A DNA stretch of 50,461 nt from NCBI GenBank assembly GCA_903904335.1, contig CAIVCF010000181.1:1-50461 (forward strand). The letters run 5' to 3'. A program made the position numbers and the translations under genes. Origin of the DNA: an uncultured Chitinophagaceae bacterium. Its GTDB lineage: Bacteria; Bacteroidota; Bacteroidia; Chitinophagales; Chitinophagaceae. Within the stretch, counting starts at the first letter, position 1; each line of letters opens with the position of its first letter. Shown here piece by piece: positions 8,298 to 17,223 of the stretch. Under the pieces are notes generated by a model, which was not told where the DNA came from, did not search any database, and saw nothing but the letters and a program-made list of their open reading frames with translations.

Positions 8298-8720
8298 TCA
8301 AACGCTTTTTAATCTTTCCCATTTGATCATCATGTATTTATCCCCGAGTTCGGTAATCATCATTCCTGAATTTTTTAAATTGAGCGGATTAGCCATAAAG
8401 GTTGATAGTTCTGTAAGCGTAAGAACTTTATAAGTTGGATGATAATCGTAATTTTCTGGAGCTTTGATTTTATACTTTTTTACCCAGTTCATCACACTAA
8501 CATGACTTACCCCTAAAATCCTTTCAATTTCACGGTAAGTCACTCCTTCAATGTGTAACTGCAATGCTTTAATCACATAATAAGGATCGATACTTTTACC
8601 TTCCTTTTCAACTGAAAAATGATAACTGCATTTCTTGCAATGATAGCGCTGCCGCTCTTTAACAATACCGCTTTTAGTGATCTCATCACTTTTGCAACGG
8701 GGACAAAAACGCATTTTCAT
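8298..8720 (-). CDS. Orphan IS1 InsA-like zinc-ribbon/HTH protein (possible domesticated regulator)
   Basis: The product is 140 residues. The N-terminus has a zinc ribbon with CPRC (6-9) and CKKC (28-31), followed by a helix-turn-helix (about 55-90, GVTYREIERILGVSHVSVMNW). This is the arrangement of IS1 InsA and related IS1/IS1595 N-terminal regions. The last 50 residues (YKVLTLTELSTFMANPLN, then GDKYMMIKWERLK) are not transposase-like. No InsB DDE catalytic frame and no terminal inverted repeats are visible on either side. It sits alone between the divergent acs gene and the porin operon. It may be a remnant or a co-opted DNA-binding protein; the latter is inference from the intact reading frame and position. 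Confidence 0.75.
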   Translation of the reverse strand: MKMRFCPRCKSDEITKSGIVKERQRYHCKKCSYHFSVEKEGKSIDPYYVIKALQLHIEGVTYREIERILGVSHVSVMNWVKKYKIKAPENYDYHPTYKVLTLTELSTFMANPLNLKNSGMMITELGDKYMMIKWERLKSV

Positions 8721-8751
8721 GATAGCATTGTTTTAAGGTGTATATACTAAA

Positions 8752-8777
8752 TTAGCAAGAATATATCAATTTAGCAA
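8752..8777. promoter_or_regulatory. Direct repeat TTAGCAA x2 in the acs upstream region
   Basis: TTAGCAA occurs at 8752-8758 and 8771-8777, 19 bp apart, each followed by an A/T-rich ATATA. The pair lies between the divergent InsA-like gene and acs. The near two-helical-turn spacing suits a dimeric regulator, but no binding factor can be named. Confidence 0.3.
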
Positions 8778-8795
8778 AATATAGTTTTTAAATAA

Positions 8796-8825
8796 TTGTA
8801 GTAATAATTTTTCTGCTTTACTTCG
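8796..8825 (+). promoter_or_regulatory. acs: Weak candidate promoter for acs
   Basis: A TTG (8796-8798) is followed after 20 nt by TACTTCG (8819-8825), a partial match to the Bacteroidota -7 element TAnnTTTG. It would give a leader of under 15 nt before the ATG at 8840. Confidence 0.25.
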
Positions 8826-8839
8826 AGTGTCCATAAAAA

Positions 8840-10777
8840 ATGATTGCCATGTCATACCCTTATCAAATCAAAAACATTGAACAATATCATCGTGATTATA
8901 CACGAAGTATTGATGATCCATCTGAATTCTGGTCATCTGTCGCTGAACATTTTACCTGGAAAAAAAAGTGGGATGAAGTATTAAACTGGAATTTTAAAGA
9001 ACCAAAAATCGAATGGTTCAAAGGTGCTAAACTCAATATCACAGAAAATTGCCTGGATCGGCACTTGGAAAAATTGGGTGATACTCCTGCTTTAATTTGG
9101 GAACCCAATGATCCGGATGAACATCACCGCATTCTCACTTACAAAAAATTGTATGAAAAAGTTTGTCAGTTCTCGCATGTTCTGAAAAACAATGGTGTAA
9201 AAAAAGGTGATCGTGTTTGTATTTATATGGGAATGATCCCTGAATTGGCCATTGCAGTCTTAGCATGTGCAAGAGTTGGTGCCATTCATTCTGTTGTATT
9301 CGGCGGTTTCTCTGCGCAAAGCATTGCAGACCGTTTATATGATGCACAGGCGGAATTTATTGTGACTTGTGATGGCGCTTATCGTGGACAAAAAGATATT
9401 CCGCTAAAAAGTGTGATCGATGATGCTTTGATCGGAAACAGGATTGTAAAAAAAGTGATCGTTACAACAAGAACAAGAACACCGGTATCAATGATCAAAG
9501 GAAGAGATGTTTGGTGGGAAGATGAAATTAAAAAAGTAGAAACATTAGGATTAACAGATTTTCCTGCAGAAGAAATGGATGCAGAAGATCCCTTATTTAT
9601 TCTATATACATCGGGTTCTACAGGTAAACCAAAAGGTGTTGTTCATTCTTGTGCAGGTTATATGCTGTTTACTACTTATACTTTTGTAAACGTGTTTCAA
9701 TATAAACAAGGCGATATTCATTTTTGTACCGCAGATATCGGATGGATAACCGGTCATAGTTATATCTTATACGGACCATTAAGTGCAGGTGCAACAACAT
9801 TAATGTTTGAAGGTGTTCCTACATGGCCTGATGCAGGAAGATTCTGGAACATCATTGATAAGTTCAAAGTAAATATTTTATATACAGCGCCAACAGCCAT
9901 CAGAAGCTTAATGGGCTTTGGCTTGGGACCGGTGCATGGACATGATCTCAGTAGTTTAAAAGTATTAGGAACAGTTGGTGAGCCCATCAATGAAGAGGCT
10001 TGGCATTGGTATGATGAACATATCGGCAAGAAAAAATGTCCGATCGTTGATACATGGTGGCAAACAGAAACGGGTGGGATCTTAATTTCAAATCTTGCAG
10101 GTATCACACCTTCAAAACCATCTTATGCAACACTTCCATTGCCGGGAGTTCATCCTATTTTAGTGGATGAAAACGGTAAAGAAGTTGAAGGAAATAATGT
10201 TAGCGGAAATTTATGTATCAAATCTCCTTGGCCATCAACTATCAGAACAACTTATGACGATCATGAAAGATGCAGAACGAATTATTTTGCAACTTATCCT
10301 GAATTATATTTTACCGGTGATGGTGCATTAAGAGATGAAAACGGATTTTACAGAATAACGGGTCGTGTTGATGATGTATTAAATGTAAGTGGTCACCGTA
10401 TTGGAACTGCAGAAGTTGAAAACGCCATTAATATGCATGCCAATGTTGTTGAAAGCGCTGTTGTAGGTTATCCGCATGACATCAAAGGGCAAGGCATTTA
10501 TGCATTCGTTATTTATCAGGGATCACATGCACAAAACACGCATGGCACTGCTGAGATGATCAGAAAAGATATTCATCAAACCGTTACAAGGATCATTGGC
10601 GCCATTGCAAAACCGGATAAAATTCAATTCGTAAGTGGCTTACCAAAAACAAGAAGCGGAAAGATCATGCGAAGAATTTTAAGAAAGATCGCGGAAGGCG
10701 AAACGGAAAATTTAGGTGATACTTCTACTTTATTAGATCCGGGTGTGGTAGAAGAAATAAAAAATGGAAAATTATAA
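8840..10777 (+). CDS. acs: Acetyl-CoA synthetase
   Basis: This 645-residue AMP-forming acetate:CoA ligase (acetate + ATP + CoA to acetyl-CoA + AMP + PPi) acts in the cytoplasm. Length and motifs match the Acs family (E. coli 652): the P-loop YTSGSTGKPKGVVHS, then DTWWQTETGG, YFTGDGA and GRVDDVLNVSGHRIGTAEVE. The C-terminal lysine is K608 in PKTRSGKIMRR, the residue acetylated in well-studied homologues. A second ATG three codons in (8849) could also be used. The gene is transcribed away from the InsA-like gene and ends at a bidirectional terminator. It is the conventional counterpart to the REC-fused synthetase about 7 kb away. The pair suggests two differently controlled routes of carboxylate activation. 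Confidence 0.95.
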   Translation: MIAMSYPYQIKNIEQYHRDYTRSIDDPSEFWSSVAEHFTWKKKWDEVLNWNFKEPKIEWFKGAKLNITENCLDRHLEKLGDTPALIWEPNDPDEHHRILTYKKLYEKVCQFSHVLKNNGVKKGDRVCIYMGMIPELAIAVLACARVGAIHSVVFGGFSAQSIADRLYDAQAEFIVTCDGAYRGQKDIPLKSVIDDALIGNRIVKKVIVTTRTRTPVSMIKGRDVWWEDEIKKVETLGLTDFPAEEMDAEDPLFILYTSGSTGKPKGVVHSCAGYMLFTTYTFVNVFQYKQGDIHFCTADIGWITGHSYILYGPLSAGATTLMFEGVPTWPDAGRFWNIIDKFKVNILYTAPTAIRSLMGFGLGPVHGHDLSSLKVLGTVGEPINEEAWHWYDEHIGKKKCPIVDTWWQTETGGILISNLAGITPSKPSYATLPLPGVHPILVDENGKEVEGNNVSGNLCIKSPWPSTIRTTYDDHERCRTNYFATYPELYFTGDGALRDENGFYRITGRVDDVLNVSGHRIGTAEVENAINMHANVVESAVVGYPHDIKGQGIYAFVIYQGSHAQNTHGTAEMIRKDIHQTVTRIIGAIAKPDKIQFVSGLPKTRSGKIMRRILRKIAEGETENLGDTSTLLDPGVVEEIKNGKL

Positions 10778-10791
10778 CTGATAAAAAAAAT

Positions 10792-10823
10792 AAAAGGCGA
10801 TGAAAAATTTCATCGCCTTTTTA
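10792..10823. terminator. Bidirectional terminator between acs and the OPT gene
   Basis: A perfect 14-bp stem (10792-10805 with 10808-10821) has A/T-rich outer ends, giving a T-run in either direction. It lies between the convergent acs (+) and OPT transporter (-) genes. Confidence 0.85.
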
Positions 10824-10838
10824 ATGCTATAATTATTA

Positions 10839-12872
10839 CTATTTTTTCAATGCCACTCTGTATAAAGTTGATCCCATCAATGCAAAGAAAGCAACGCCCA
10901 GAATAAAGAATCCTGTTTCGCCTAATGCTGCTTTCATTCCATGCTCCACACTTAATTTTTCGACTACTGCACTCACAGCTGGAACAGCAAATAATATGGC
11001 AACAATAACTCCACCTACTGCACCGCCTGCTACCAATCCTGTTGCAAATAAATTCCCTTTGCCAAGGTCTTCTTCTTCCTCAACAATACCTTTCTTTTTC
11101 TTTCTTGCTTCAGCAATGCCGCGAATGGCTCCTCCTGCAAAAATTGGCAATGTTGTGCTTAATGGTAAATAAATTCCGATTGCAAAACTCAATGCTTTGA
11201 TACCGCATAATTCCATCACAAAAGCAATAGCAACACCTACTAAAACAAATTGCCAATCAAGATTGAAAGATAAAATTCCTTTTATCAATGTTGCCATCAA
11301 AGTGCCTTGTGGTGCAGGATACAGGTCAGTACCAATGGCATGATGAATACCTTGAGCCAACATCGCCTGTGTTGGTGTATCTAAAATTTTTACGGTGCCT
11401 CCAATTGCAAATGCAGAAACGATGACACCAATAAATAATGCGATCTGCTGATATTTCGGCGTAGCACCAACGATGTATCCTGTTTTCAAATCCTGCGATG
11501 TTGCACCTGCATTTGCGGCGGCTATACAAATCATTCCACCCACAACCAATGCCATTGGTTCATACACTTTTCCTGTCCAACCAACTGCAATAAAAACCAA
11601 ACAAGTGCCCATTAAAGTTGCAATGGTCATTCCACTGATCGGATTATTTGAGCTACCGATCAATCCAACAATCCGTGAAGAAACGGTTACAAAGAATGCG
11701 CCGAATACGATCACTAAAATACCCAATAATAATTTACTGAAAATACTATCGCCCGGTACTTGTGGCAAGATCGTCATCAACAAAATCAGCACAACAGATC
11801 CTATACCAACGATTTTTATGGAAAGATCTCTTTCGGTTCTTAATACCTCTGTTACAGTATCGCCTTCTTTTTTTAATGAACCGATACTTCCTTTGAAAGA
11901 AGAAATAATAGTTGGAATAGTTTTAAATAAAGTAATGAAACCGCCTGCTGTAACAGCTCCTGCACCAATTTGACGAATGTACGCACGGTAGATGGCAATA
12001 CTATAATCATTGAATGTATGTGTTAATGCATTCCATCCACCGGGGCCACCATTTTTATCTAACCCACCTAAATAACCAAGTTTGACTAATTGCAATGCGA
12101 TCACATCAGACGGAACCAATGTTGCCAATAATGGCGTGAATACAAACCAACTTAATACACCACCTGCAACTAATACACCTGCTATTTTCGGACCGATGAT
12201 ATAACCAACACCCATGTATTCCGGAGTGATCTCACCACTGATTTTTGCAGAAGGATAAAATCGATTTGCCTGCTTGGTCATAAATGCCGGTGTTTCAGCA
12301 ATGATGTTAAACACTTTTTGCAGCAATGCATACGCTAATGCAAAACCAACACCCTGTAATGCAGTGAGAGCAAGGCTTCCTCCCTTTTCGCCTGCTTTCA
12401 AAACACTGGCGCAAGCTGTTCCTTCAGGATAAGGCAAAGTATCATGTTCTTTTACAATTAAAGATTTACGCAATGGAATCATCATCAATGTTCCCAATAT
12501 TCCACCAAAGATTGCCAGTGTTAAAATGGTCATGTAATTAAAAAAATTCGCACTGGATGGTTCTGTCAAAAATAAAAATCCGGGCAATGTAAAAACAACA
12601 CCTGCTGCAATACTTTCACTTGCAGAACCTGTTGTTTGAATGATATTATTTTCAAGAATAGTTGTCTTCAAAAAAAGCTTCCCTAATAAAATGGACATTA
12701 CGGCAATGGGTATAGATGCTGAAACAGTAAGCCCTGCCTTCAATGCGAGATAAACTGTTGCAGCGCCAAAGATGATACCGAATATACATCCTGTAATAAT
12801 TGCCTTTACTGTAAACTCTTTCATGTTTGTTTCAGGAGCTACAAAAGGTTTGAATATTTTTTTTTCAGGCAT
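10839..12872 (-). CDS. OPT family oligopeptide transporter
   Basis: This 677-residue inner-membrane protein has about 14-16 hydrophobic segments. It begins with the OPT-type opening (FTVKAIITGCIFGIIFGAATVYLALKAG read in short blocks) and includes LPYPEGTACASVLKAGE, GATSQDLKTGYIVGATPKYQQ and the C-terminal ALMGSTLYRVAL. These fit bacterial OPT/YSL-like transporters, which take up oligopeptides, often proton-coupled. The substrate is not known here. It follows the POT gene on the same strand but is separated by a terminator hairpin, so it probably has its own promoter as well. It shares the bidirectional terminator with acs. Confidence 0.88.
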   Translation of the reverse strand: MPEKKIFKPFVAPETNMKEFTVKAIITGCIFGIIFGAATVYLALKAGLTVSASIPIAVMSILLGKLFLKTTILENNIIQTTGSASESIAAGVVFTLPGFLFLTEPSSANFFNYMTILTLAIFGGILGTLMMIPLRKSLIVKEHDTLPYPEGTACASVLKAGEKGGSLALTALQGVGFALAYALLQKVFNIIAETPAFMTKQANRFYPSAKISGEITPEYMGVGYIIGPKIAGVLVAGGVLSWFVFTPLLATLVPSDVIALQLVKLGYLGGLDKNGGPGGWNALTHTFNDYSIAIYRAYIRQIGAGAVTAGGFITLFKTIPTIISSFKGSIGSLKKEGDTVTEVLRTERDLSIKIVGIGSVVLILLMTILPQVPGDSIFSKLLLGILVIVFGAFFVTVSSRIVGLIGSSNNPISGMTIATLMGTCLVFIAVGWTGKVYEPMALVVGGMICIAAANAGATSQDLKTGYIVGATPKYQQIALFIGVIVSAFAIGGTVKILDTPTQAMLAQGIHHAIGTDLYPAPQGTLMATLIKGILSFNLDWQFVLVGVAIAFVMELCGIKALSFAIGIYLPLSTTLPIFAGGAIRGIAEARKKKKGIVEEEEDLGKGNLFATGLVAGGAVGGVIVAILFAVPAVSAVVEKLSVEHGMKAALGETGFFILGVAFFALMGSTLYRVALKK

Positions 12873-12904
12873 AGCAAGAAGTTTTTATGAAGAATAAAAA
12901 TAAA

Positions 12905-12931
12905 CAAAAAGCGATGCCAAAACATCGCTTT
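12905..12931 (-). terminator. Terminator after the POT transporter gene
   Basis: A 9-bp stem AAAGCGATG/CATCGCTTT (12908-12916 with 12923-12931) is followed on the minus strand by a T-rich run. It lies between the POT gene end and the OPT gene start. Confidence 0.7.
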
Positions 12932-12957
12932 AGTTATTATAAAATATTTTAGAATAA

Positions 12958-14454
12958 TTATTGCATCATTTTTTTCAATTTACTTGATAACAAAAACAAT
13001 ATTAAAGAGGCAATACCTGCCATAAAAACAAATAACATAAAGAAGTCGTGCAAATTATTCATGTGATAACCCAAAAAAGTCGTTGTTTTTCCATTTTCAG
13101 GGTACAATGCACTCAATACGCCGGCTAATTTATTTCCAAATGCATTGGCTGTAAACCAAACGGCCATTAATAAAGAAGAATATTTTAATGGCGACAATTG
13201 ATTAACCAATGATAATCCGATTGGAGATAAACATAATTCACCTACTGTATGTAAAAAGTACATGCCAGTTAACCAAATGATACTAACTTTTATCCCGGAT
13301 TGAACATCTTTAACTCCATAAGCAATCCATAAATATCCCAATGCCAATCCTAATAAACCCATTGCCATTTTAAAAGGAGAAGCAGGCTCTCTCTTCCCTA
13401 ATTTTATCCAGAACCATGCAAGTAATGGTGCTAAAACAATTATGAATATTGAATTAAGTGATTGAAACCAACTGGCAGGAACCGTAAAAAATCCCAAATC
13501 TCTTTTTGTTTGTTCCGATGCAAAAAATGTTAATGATGCACCTGCTTGCTCATAGGCTCCCCAAAAGAAGATCACGAAAAAGCAGACTAAAATTATTACT
13601 GCAACCTTTTGTTTTTCATTTTTATTTAATTTTTTATCTGTTAAAACAATTGCAGGAATACCAACAAAACAAGCGGTTAGCAAATAAAACAGATAATTAT
13701 ATTTTGCATCAAGATAAAACAGCCCAATAAAAACAACCGAAAGAAACGCCATTCCTAAAATAACTATTACAGGAGATAACATTTTTCTAGGGCTGCTAGC
13801 AGGAACCAAACCCAAAAGATTATTATCCGGATCGCGAACATATTTTTGTTGAAACACTTTTTGAACAATCACACTAATAATCATTCCAATTCCGCCCACT
13901 AAAAAAGCCCATCTGAAATCTGCAGGATTTCCCGTATCACCAACAAGCCCGCAAATAAAAGGGCCTAGCGCACCTCCAACATTTATCCCCATATAAAAAA
14001 TCGTATAAGCAGCATCTTTTCTTTTATCTCCACGTGGGTATAATTGTCCAACCAATGATGAAATATTTGGTTTAAAAAATCCATTCCCTGTAATCATTAA
14101 TCCTAATCCGGAAAAAAACAAAAAAGAAGACAATTGGGGTGACGTATGATAAACAGTACCACAAGTAAATAAAACCAATTCTCCAATAGCCATAACAATA
14201 CCTCCGGTTATAATAGAGCGATTGTTACCCCAATATTTATCTGCCATAAATCCACCAATCAATGGCGACAAATAAACCAAACTTAAATAACTGCCATATA
14301 AATTTGATGCAAATGCATGATCGAACAACAATGCTTTTGTCATAAACAAAACCAAAATAGCACGCATGCCATAAAAATTAAATCGCTCCCACATCTCAGT
14401 TGCAAATAAAACGTACAAGCCTTTTGGATGGCCCTTTTGCGTATTTTGATTCAT
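12958..14454 (-). CDS. POT/PTR family proton-dependent di-/tripeptide transporter
   Basis: This 498-residue membrane protein has about 14 segments of the POT branch of the MFS. It opens with the ExxER-type motif (LFATEMWERFNFYGMRAILVLFM) found in proton-coupled peptide transporters. The PTR2 signatures GNGFFKPNISSLVGQLY and FYMGINVGGALGPF are present, as is the late ELCLSPIGLSLV. It imports small peptides with protons across the inner membrane. With the OPT gene and the S46 peptidase downstream it suggests a peptide-using lifestyle. The start has a good upstream gap and no competing ATG. Confidence 0.93.
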   Translation of the reverse strand: MNQNTQKGHPKGLYVLFATEMWERFNFYGMRAILVLFMTKALLFDHAFASNLYGSYLSLVYLSPLIGGFMADKYWGNNRSIITGGIVMAIGELVLFTCGTVYHTSPQLSSFLFFSGLGLMITGNGFFKPNISSLVGQLYPRGDKRKDAAYTIFYMGINVGGALGPFICGLVGDTGNPADFRWAFLVGGIGMIISVIVQKVFQQKYVRDPDNNLLGLVPASSPRKMLSPVIVILGMAFLSVVFIGLFYLDAKYNYLFYLLTACFVGIPAIVLTDKKLNKNEKQKVAVIILVCFFVIFFWGAYEQAGASLTFFASEQTKRDLGFFTVPASWFQSLNSIFIIVLAPLLAWFWIKLGKREPASPFKMAMGLLGLALGYLWIAYGVKDVQSGIKVSIIWLTGMYFLHTVGELCLSPIGLSLVNQLSPLKYSSLLMAVWFTANAFGNKLAGVLSALYPENGKTTTFLGYHMNNLHDFFMLFVFMAGIASLILFLLSSKLKKMMQ

Positions 14455-14579
14455 ATAGGTTATTTCGGGTTAAAAAATTGTAGCCGCCAATGTAATAATT
14501 AATTACTAAAACAAACTTCTTAAAATCAACTATCAATTAATTTCAGTATTGTTTTACTTTCGCTGCAATTAATCAGAAA

Positions 14580-15875
14580 ATGAATATACTTCTTTTAGGC
14601 TCGGGGGGAAGAGAACACGCTTTGGCATGGAAAATGGTAAAAAGCCATCATTGCGATCAACTGTTCATTGCGCCGGGAAATGCAGGCACAGCGCAGTTTG
14701 GCACTAATATTTCCATCGGTATCAATGATTTTGAAGCACAGAAAAAATTCTGTATCAAAAATAAAATACACATGCTCGTGGTGGGACCCGAAGAACCGTT
14801 GGTGAATGGTGTGTATGATTTTTTTAAGAATGATGAAACATTAAAAAATATTATTGTTGTAGGTCCTTCAAAAGAAGCTGCCCAATTGGAAGGAAGTAAA
14901 TCTTTCTCAAAAAAATTTATGCAGCGGCATAATATTCCAACTGCGGGTTATGCCGAATTCACCAAAGAAAATTTTGAAGAAGGAAAAAAATATTTATTAC
15001 AACATAGTTTGCCAATTGTTTTAAAAGCGGATGGATTAGCAGCAGGAAAAGGTGTCGTTATTTGTACTGATCATAATAAAGCATTGCAGGTATTTGAAGA
15101 AATGATCATCAACAAACAATTCGGTGATGCATCAAGCAAAGTTGTAGTAGAAGAATTTTTAGAGGGCATTGAAGTGAGTGTATTTATTTTGACTGATGGA
15201 AAAGATTATCAGATCATTGGTCATGCGAAAGATTACAAAAGGATCGGCGAAGGCGATACCGGACCAAACACAGGGGGAATGGGCTGTGTAAGCCCTGTGC
15301 CGTTTGTGAGTGATATATTCATGCAAAAAGTTGAGGAGAGAATTATTAAACCAACTGTTGCAGGTTTACAAAAAGAAAATTTAATCTACAATGGTTTTAT
15401 TTTTTTCGGTTTGATAAAAATAAATGATGATCCATTTGTGATCGAATACAATTGCAGAATGGGTGATCCTGAAACAGAAGTAGTGATACCAAGGTTGCAA
15501 ACAGATATGGTTGCCATGTTTGCCGCAATGGATAACGGAACATTGATCGATGTGAATATTTATACTGATGAAAAAAAATATGCAACAGTAGTTGCAGTGA
15601 GTGGTGGATATCCCGGTGACTATAAAAAGAATGTGCAGATCAATGGATTTCCAGATGTGCAAGTGAATAATAGTTCAATTGTTTTTCATGCAGGAACAAA
15701 AATAAATGAAGAAGGAAATTTAGTAACAAACGGGGGTAGAGTTTTAACCGTTACTTCAGTTGCTGAAACAATAACTGATGCCGCAAAAAAATCAATTAAA
15801 ATTTTAGAACAGATTCATTTTGACGGTATGTATTATCGGAAAGATATCGGCTATGAATTTGAAGAAGAATCGTAA
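14580..15875 (+). CDS. purD: Phosphoribosylamine-glycine ligase
   Basis: This 431-residue ATP-grasp enzyme carries out the second step of purine synthesis: phosphoribosylamine + glycine + ATP to GAR. It has the N-terminal GSGGREHALAWKM, the ATP-grasp core (IVLKADGLAAGKGVVIC), GDTGPNTGGMGCVSPVPF, and EYNCRMGDPETEVVIPRL for metal and phosphate binding. Length matches the family (E. coli 429). It stands alone rather than in a pur operon. Its last codons overlap the left arm of the inverted repeat at 15867-15943. A TACTTTCG at 14555-14562 is a weak -7 element upstream. Confidence 0.97.
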   Translation: MNILLLGSGGREHALAWKMVKSHHCDQLFIAPGNAGTAQFGTNISIGINDFEAQKKFCIKNKIHMLVVGPEEPLVNGVYDFFKNDETLKNIIVVGPSKEAAQLEGSKSFSKKFMQRHNIPTAGYAEFTKENFEEGKKYLLQHSLPIVLKADGLAAGKGVVICTDHNKALQVFEEMIINKQFGDASSKVVVEEFLEGIEVSVFILTDGKDYQIIGHAKDYKRIGEGDTGPNTGGMGCVSPVPFVSDIFMQKVEERIIKPTVAGLQKENLIYNGFIFFGLIKINDDPFVIEYNCRMGDPETEVVIPRLQTDMVAMFAAMDNGTLIDVNIYTDEKKYATVVAVSGGYPGDYKKNVQINGFPDVQVNNSSIVFHAGTKINEEGNLVTNGGRVLTVTSVAETITDAAKKSIKILEQIHFDGMYYRKDIGYEFEEES

Positions 15876-15943
15876 ATCGTTAGTCGTGAATCGCGAGTTG
15901 TAAGAATGTTCTTATGCTTGCGATTTACGATTCTCGATTCACG
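15867..15943. repeat. Composite inverted/direct repeat at the 3' end of purD
   Basis: GAATCGTAAATCG (15867-15879) is the exact reverse complement of 15921-15933. CGTGAATCG (15885-15893) is the reverse complement of 15935-15943. Units of the type GAATCG/GTAAATCG are tandemly varied inside. It occupies the first part of the 308-bp gap before mreB. The arms could form a terminator-like structure for purD, but no T-run follows, so a dispersed palindromic repeat is more likely. Confidence 0.6.
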
Positions 15944-16115
15944 TTGTTCAGCAGCGTTCAGAACCTTAAAGAATGCGATTCTTCCACTGGAAGAATCCAA
16001 GGCAAGCTCAACTGAATAAAGAATTATTTGCCGGCTACCAAATAAAATTATTCTTCATATAACCACATTCCTTGTTAAATCGGCCTAAATCGATGAAAAA
16101 TCGACTTTTTAAGCC
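15944..16115. other. Remaining intergenic DNA upstream of mreB
   Basis: I see no gene in this stretch. The ATCGAT-rich piece at 16079-16104 (GGCCTAAATCGATG, AAAATCGAC) contains short palindromes of unknown meaning. The mreB promoter follows at 16116. Confidence 0.4.
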
Positions 16116-16146
16116 TTGTTATTTCCATTATTTTCGTTCACCTTTG
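16116..16146 (+). promoter_or_regulatory. Promoter of the mreB operon
   Basis: TTG (16116-16118), a 20-nt spacer, then CACCTTTG (16139-16146) matches the Bacteroidota pattern TTG-N19-21-TAnnTTTG except for C in place of T. It lies 38 bp upstream of the mreB ATG. Confidence 0.5.
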
Positions 16147-16183
16147 CACACATCTATTAACGAACTGAGATTATTTTAAATAC

Positions 16184-17209
16184 ATGTCACTTTTTAATTT
16201 TTTTACACAGGAAATTGCCATCGATTTGGGTACCGCCAACACCCTCATTATTCATAACGATGAAATAGTAGTGAACGAGCCAAGCATTATTGCATTAAAT
16301 CGTAATAATCCGAAAGAAGTTCTGGCCGTAGGCAAGAAGGCATTATTGATGCATGAGAAAACACATGAAAGTATCAGAACAGTGCGCCCCTTGAAAGACG
16401 GTGTAATTGCAGATTTTAATGCTGCTGAGCTGATGATACGTGAGCTGATCAAATTAGTGTACCCTAAAAAACCTTTATTCCCGCCAAGTTGGAGAATGGT
16501 GATTTGTATTCCATCTTCCATTACCGAAGTTGAAAAACGTGCTGTACGTGACAGTGCTGAACAGGCAGGTGCGAAAGAAGTTTACATGATCCATGAACCG
16601 ATGGCTGCTGCATTAGGTATTGGTATTGATGTAGAAGAACCTGTTGGAAATATGATCATCGATATTGGTGGCGGTACAACCGGCATTACTGTTATTGCAT
16701 TGGCAGGAATTGTCTGCGATCAATCTATTCGTATCGCCGGTGATGAATTTACTGCTGATATCATGGAAGCATTGCGTCGATATCATAGTCTATTGATTGG
16801 TGAGCGTACTGCTGAACAAATAAAAATTAATGTTGGTGCTGCCATGAAAGATCTGGATAATCCGCCGGATGATCTTCCTGTAAATGGTCGTGACTTAGTA
16901 ACCGGTATTCCTAAACAGATCATGGTGAGCTATCAGGAAATTGCCGAAGCTCTGGACAAAAGTATTTTCAAAATTGAAGAAGCTATTCTAAAAGCATTGG
17001 AAACAACACCTCCTGAATTAGCATCAGATATTTACAGAAGAGGTTTGTATTTAACAGGCGGTGGTGCCTTACTTCGCGGATTAGACAAACGTTTGAGTGC
17101 TAAAATAAAATTACCCGTGCATGTTGCAGACGATCCTTTAAAGAGTGTGGTAAGAGGCACAGGCCTTGCATTGAAGAACTATCAGCATTTTCCTTTCATC
17201 ATGAGATAA
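16184..17209 (+). CDS. mreB: Rod-shape determining actin homologue MreB
   Basis: This 341-residue cytoplasmic actin-like ATPase forms membrane-attached filaments that guide lateral wall synthesis. The phosphate-1 loop EIAIDLGTANTLI, the phosphate-2 segment IDIGGGTTGITVIAL, and the adenosine motif YLTGGGALLRGLDKRL are all present. The N-terminal MSLFNFFTQ resembles the amphipathic membrane anchor. Length is typical (about 340-347). It is the first gene of an mreB-mreC-mreD cluster followed by mrdA and rodA, the classic elongasome set, so the organism is expected to be rod-shaped. A strong hairpin lies directly after the stop. Confidence 0.97.
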   Translation: MSLFNFFTQEIAIDLGTANTLIIHNDEIVVNEPSIIALNRNNPKEVLAVGKKALLMHEKTHESIRTVRPLKDGVIADFNAAELMIRELIKLVYPKKPLFPPSWRMVICIPSSITEVEKRAVRDSAEQAGAKEVYMIHEPMAAALGIGIDVEEPVGNMIIDIGGGTTGITVIALAGIVCDQSIRIAGDEFTADIMEALRRYHSLLIGERTAEQIKINVGAAMKDLDNPPDDLPVNGRDLVTGIPKQIMVSYQEIAEALDKSIFKIEEAILKALETTPPELASDIYRRGLYLTGGGALLRGLDKRLSAKIKLPVHVADDPLKSVVRGTGLALKNYQHFPFIMR

Positions 17210-17223
17210 AAAATGAAAAGCAG

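Noticed and set aside
8298-8720. An intact IS1 element.
   Set aside because: Only an InsA-like frame is present. No InsB frame, terminal inverted repeats or target duplications were seen.
11473-11973. A 166-codon open frame on the plus strand.
   Set aside because: It lies antisense inside the OPT transporter gene, has no recognisable domain, and its composition follows from the opposite strand.
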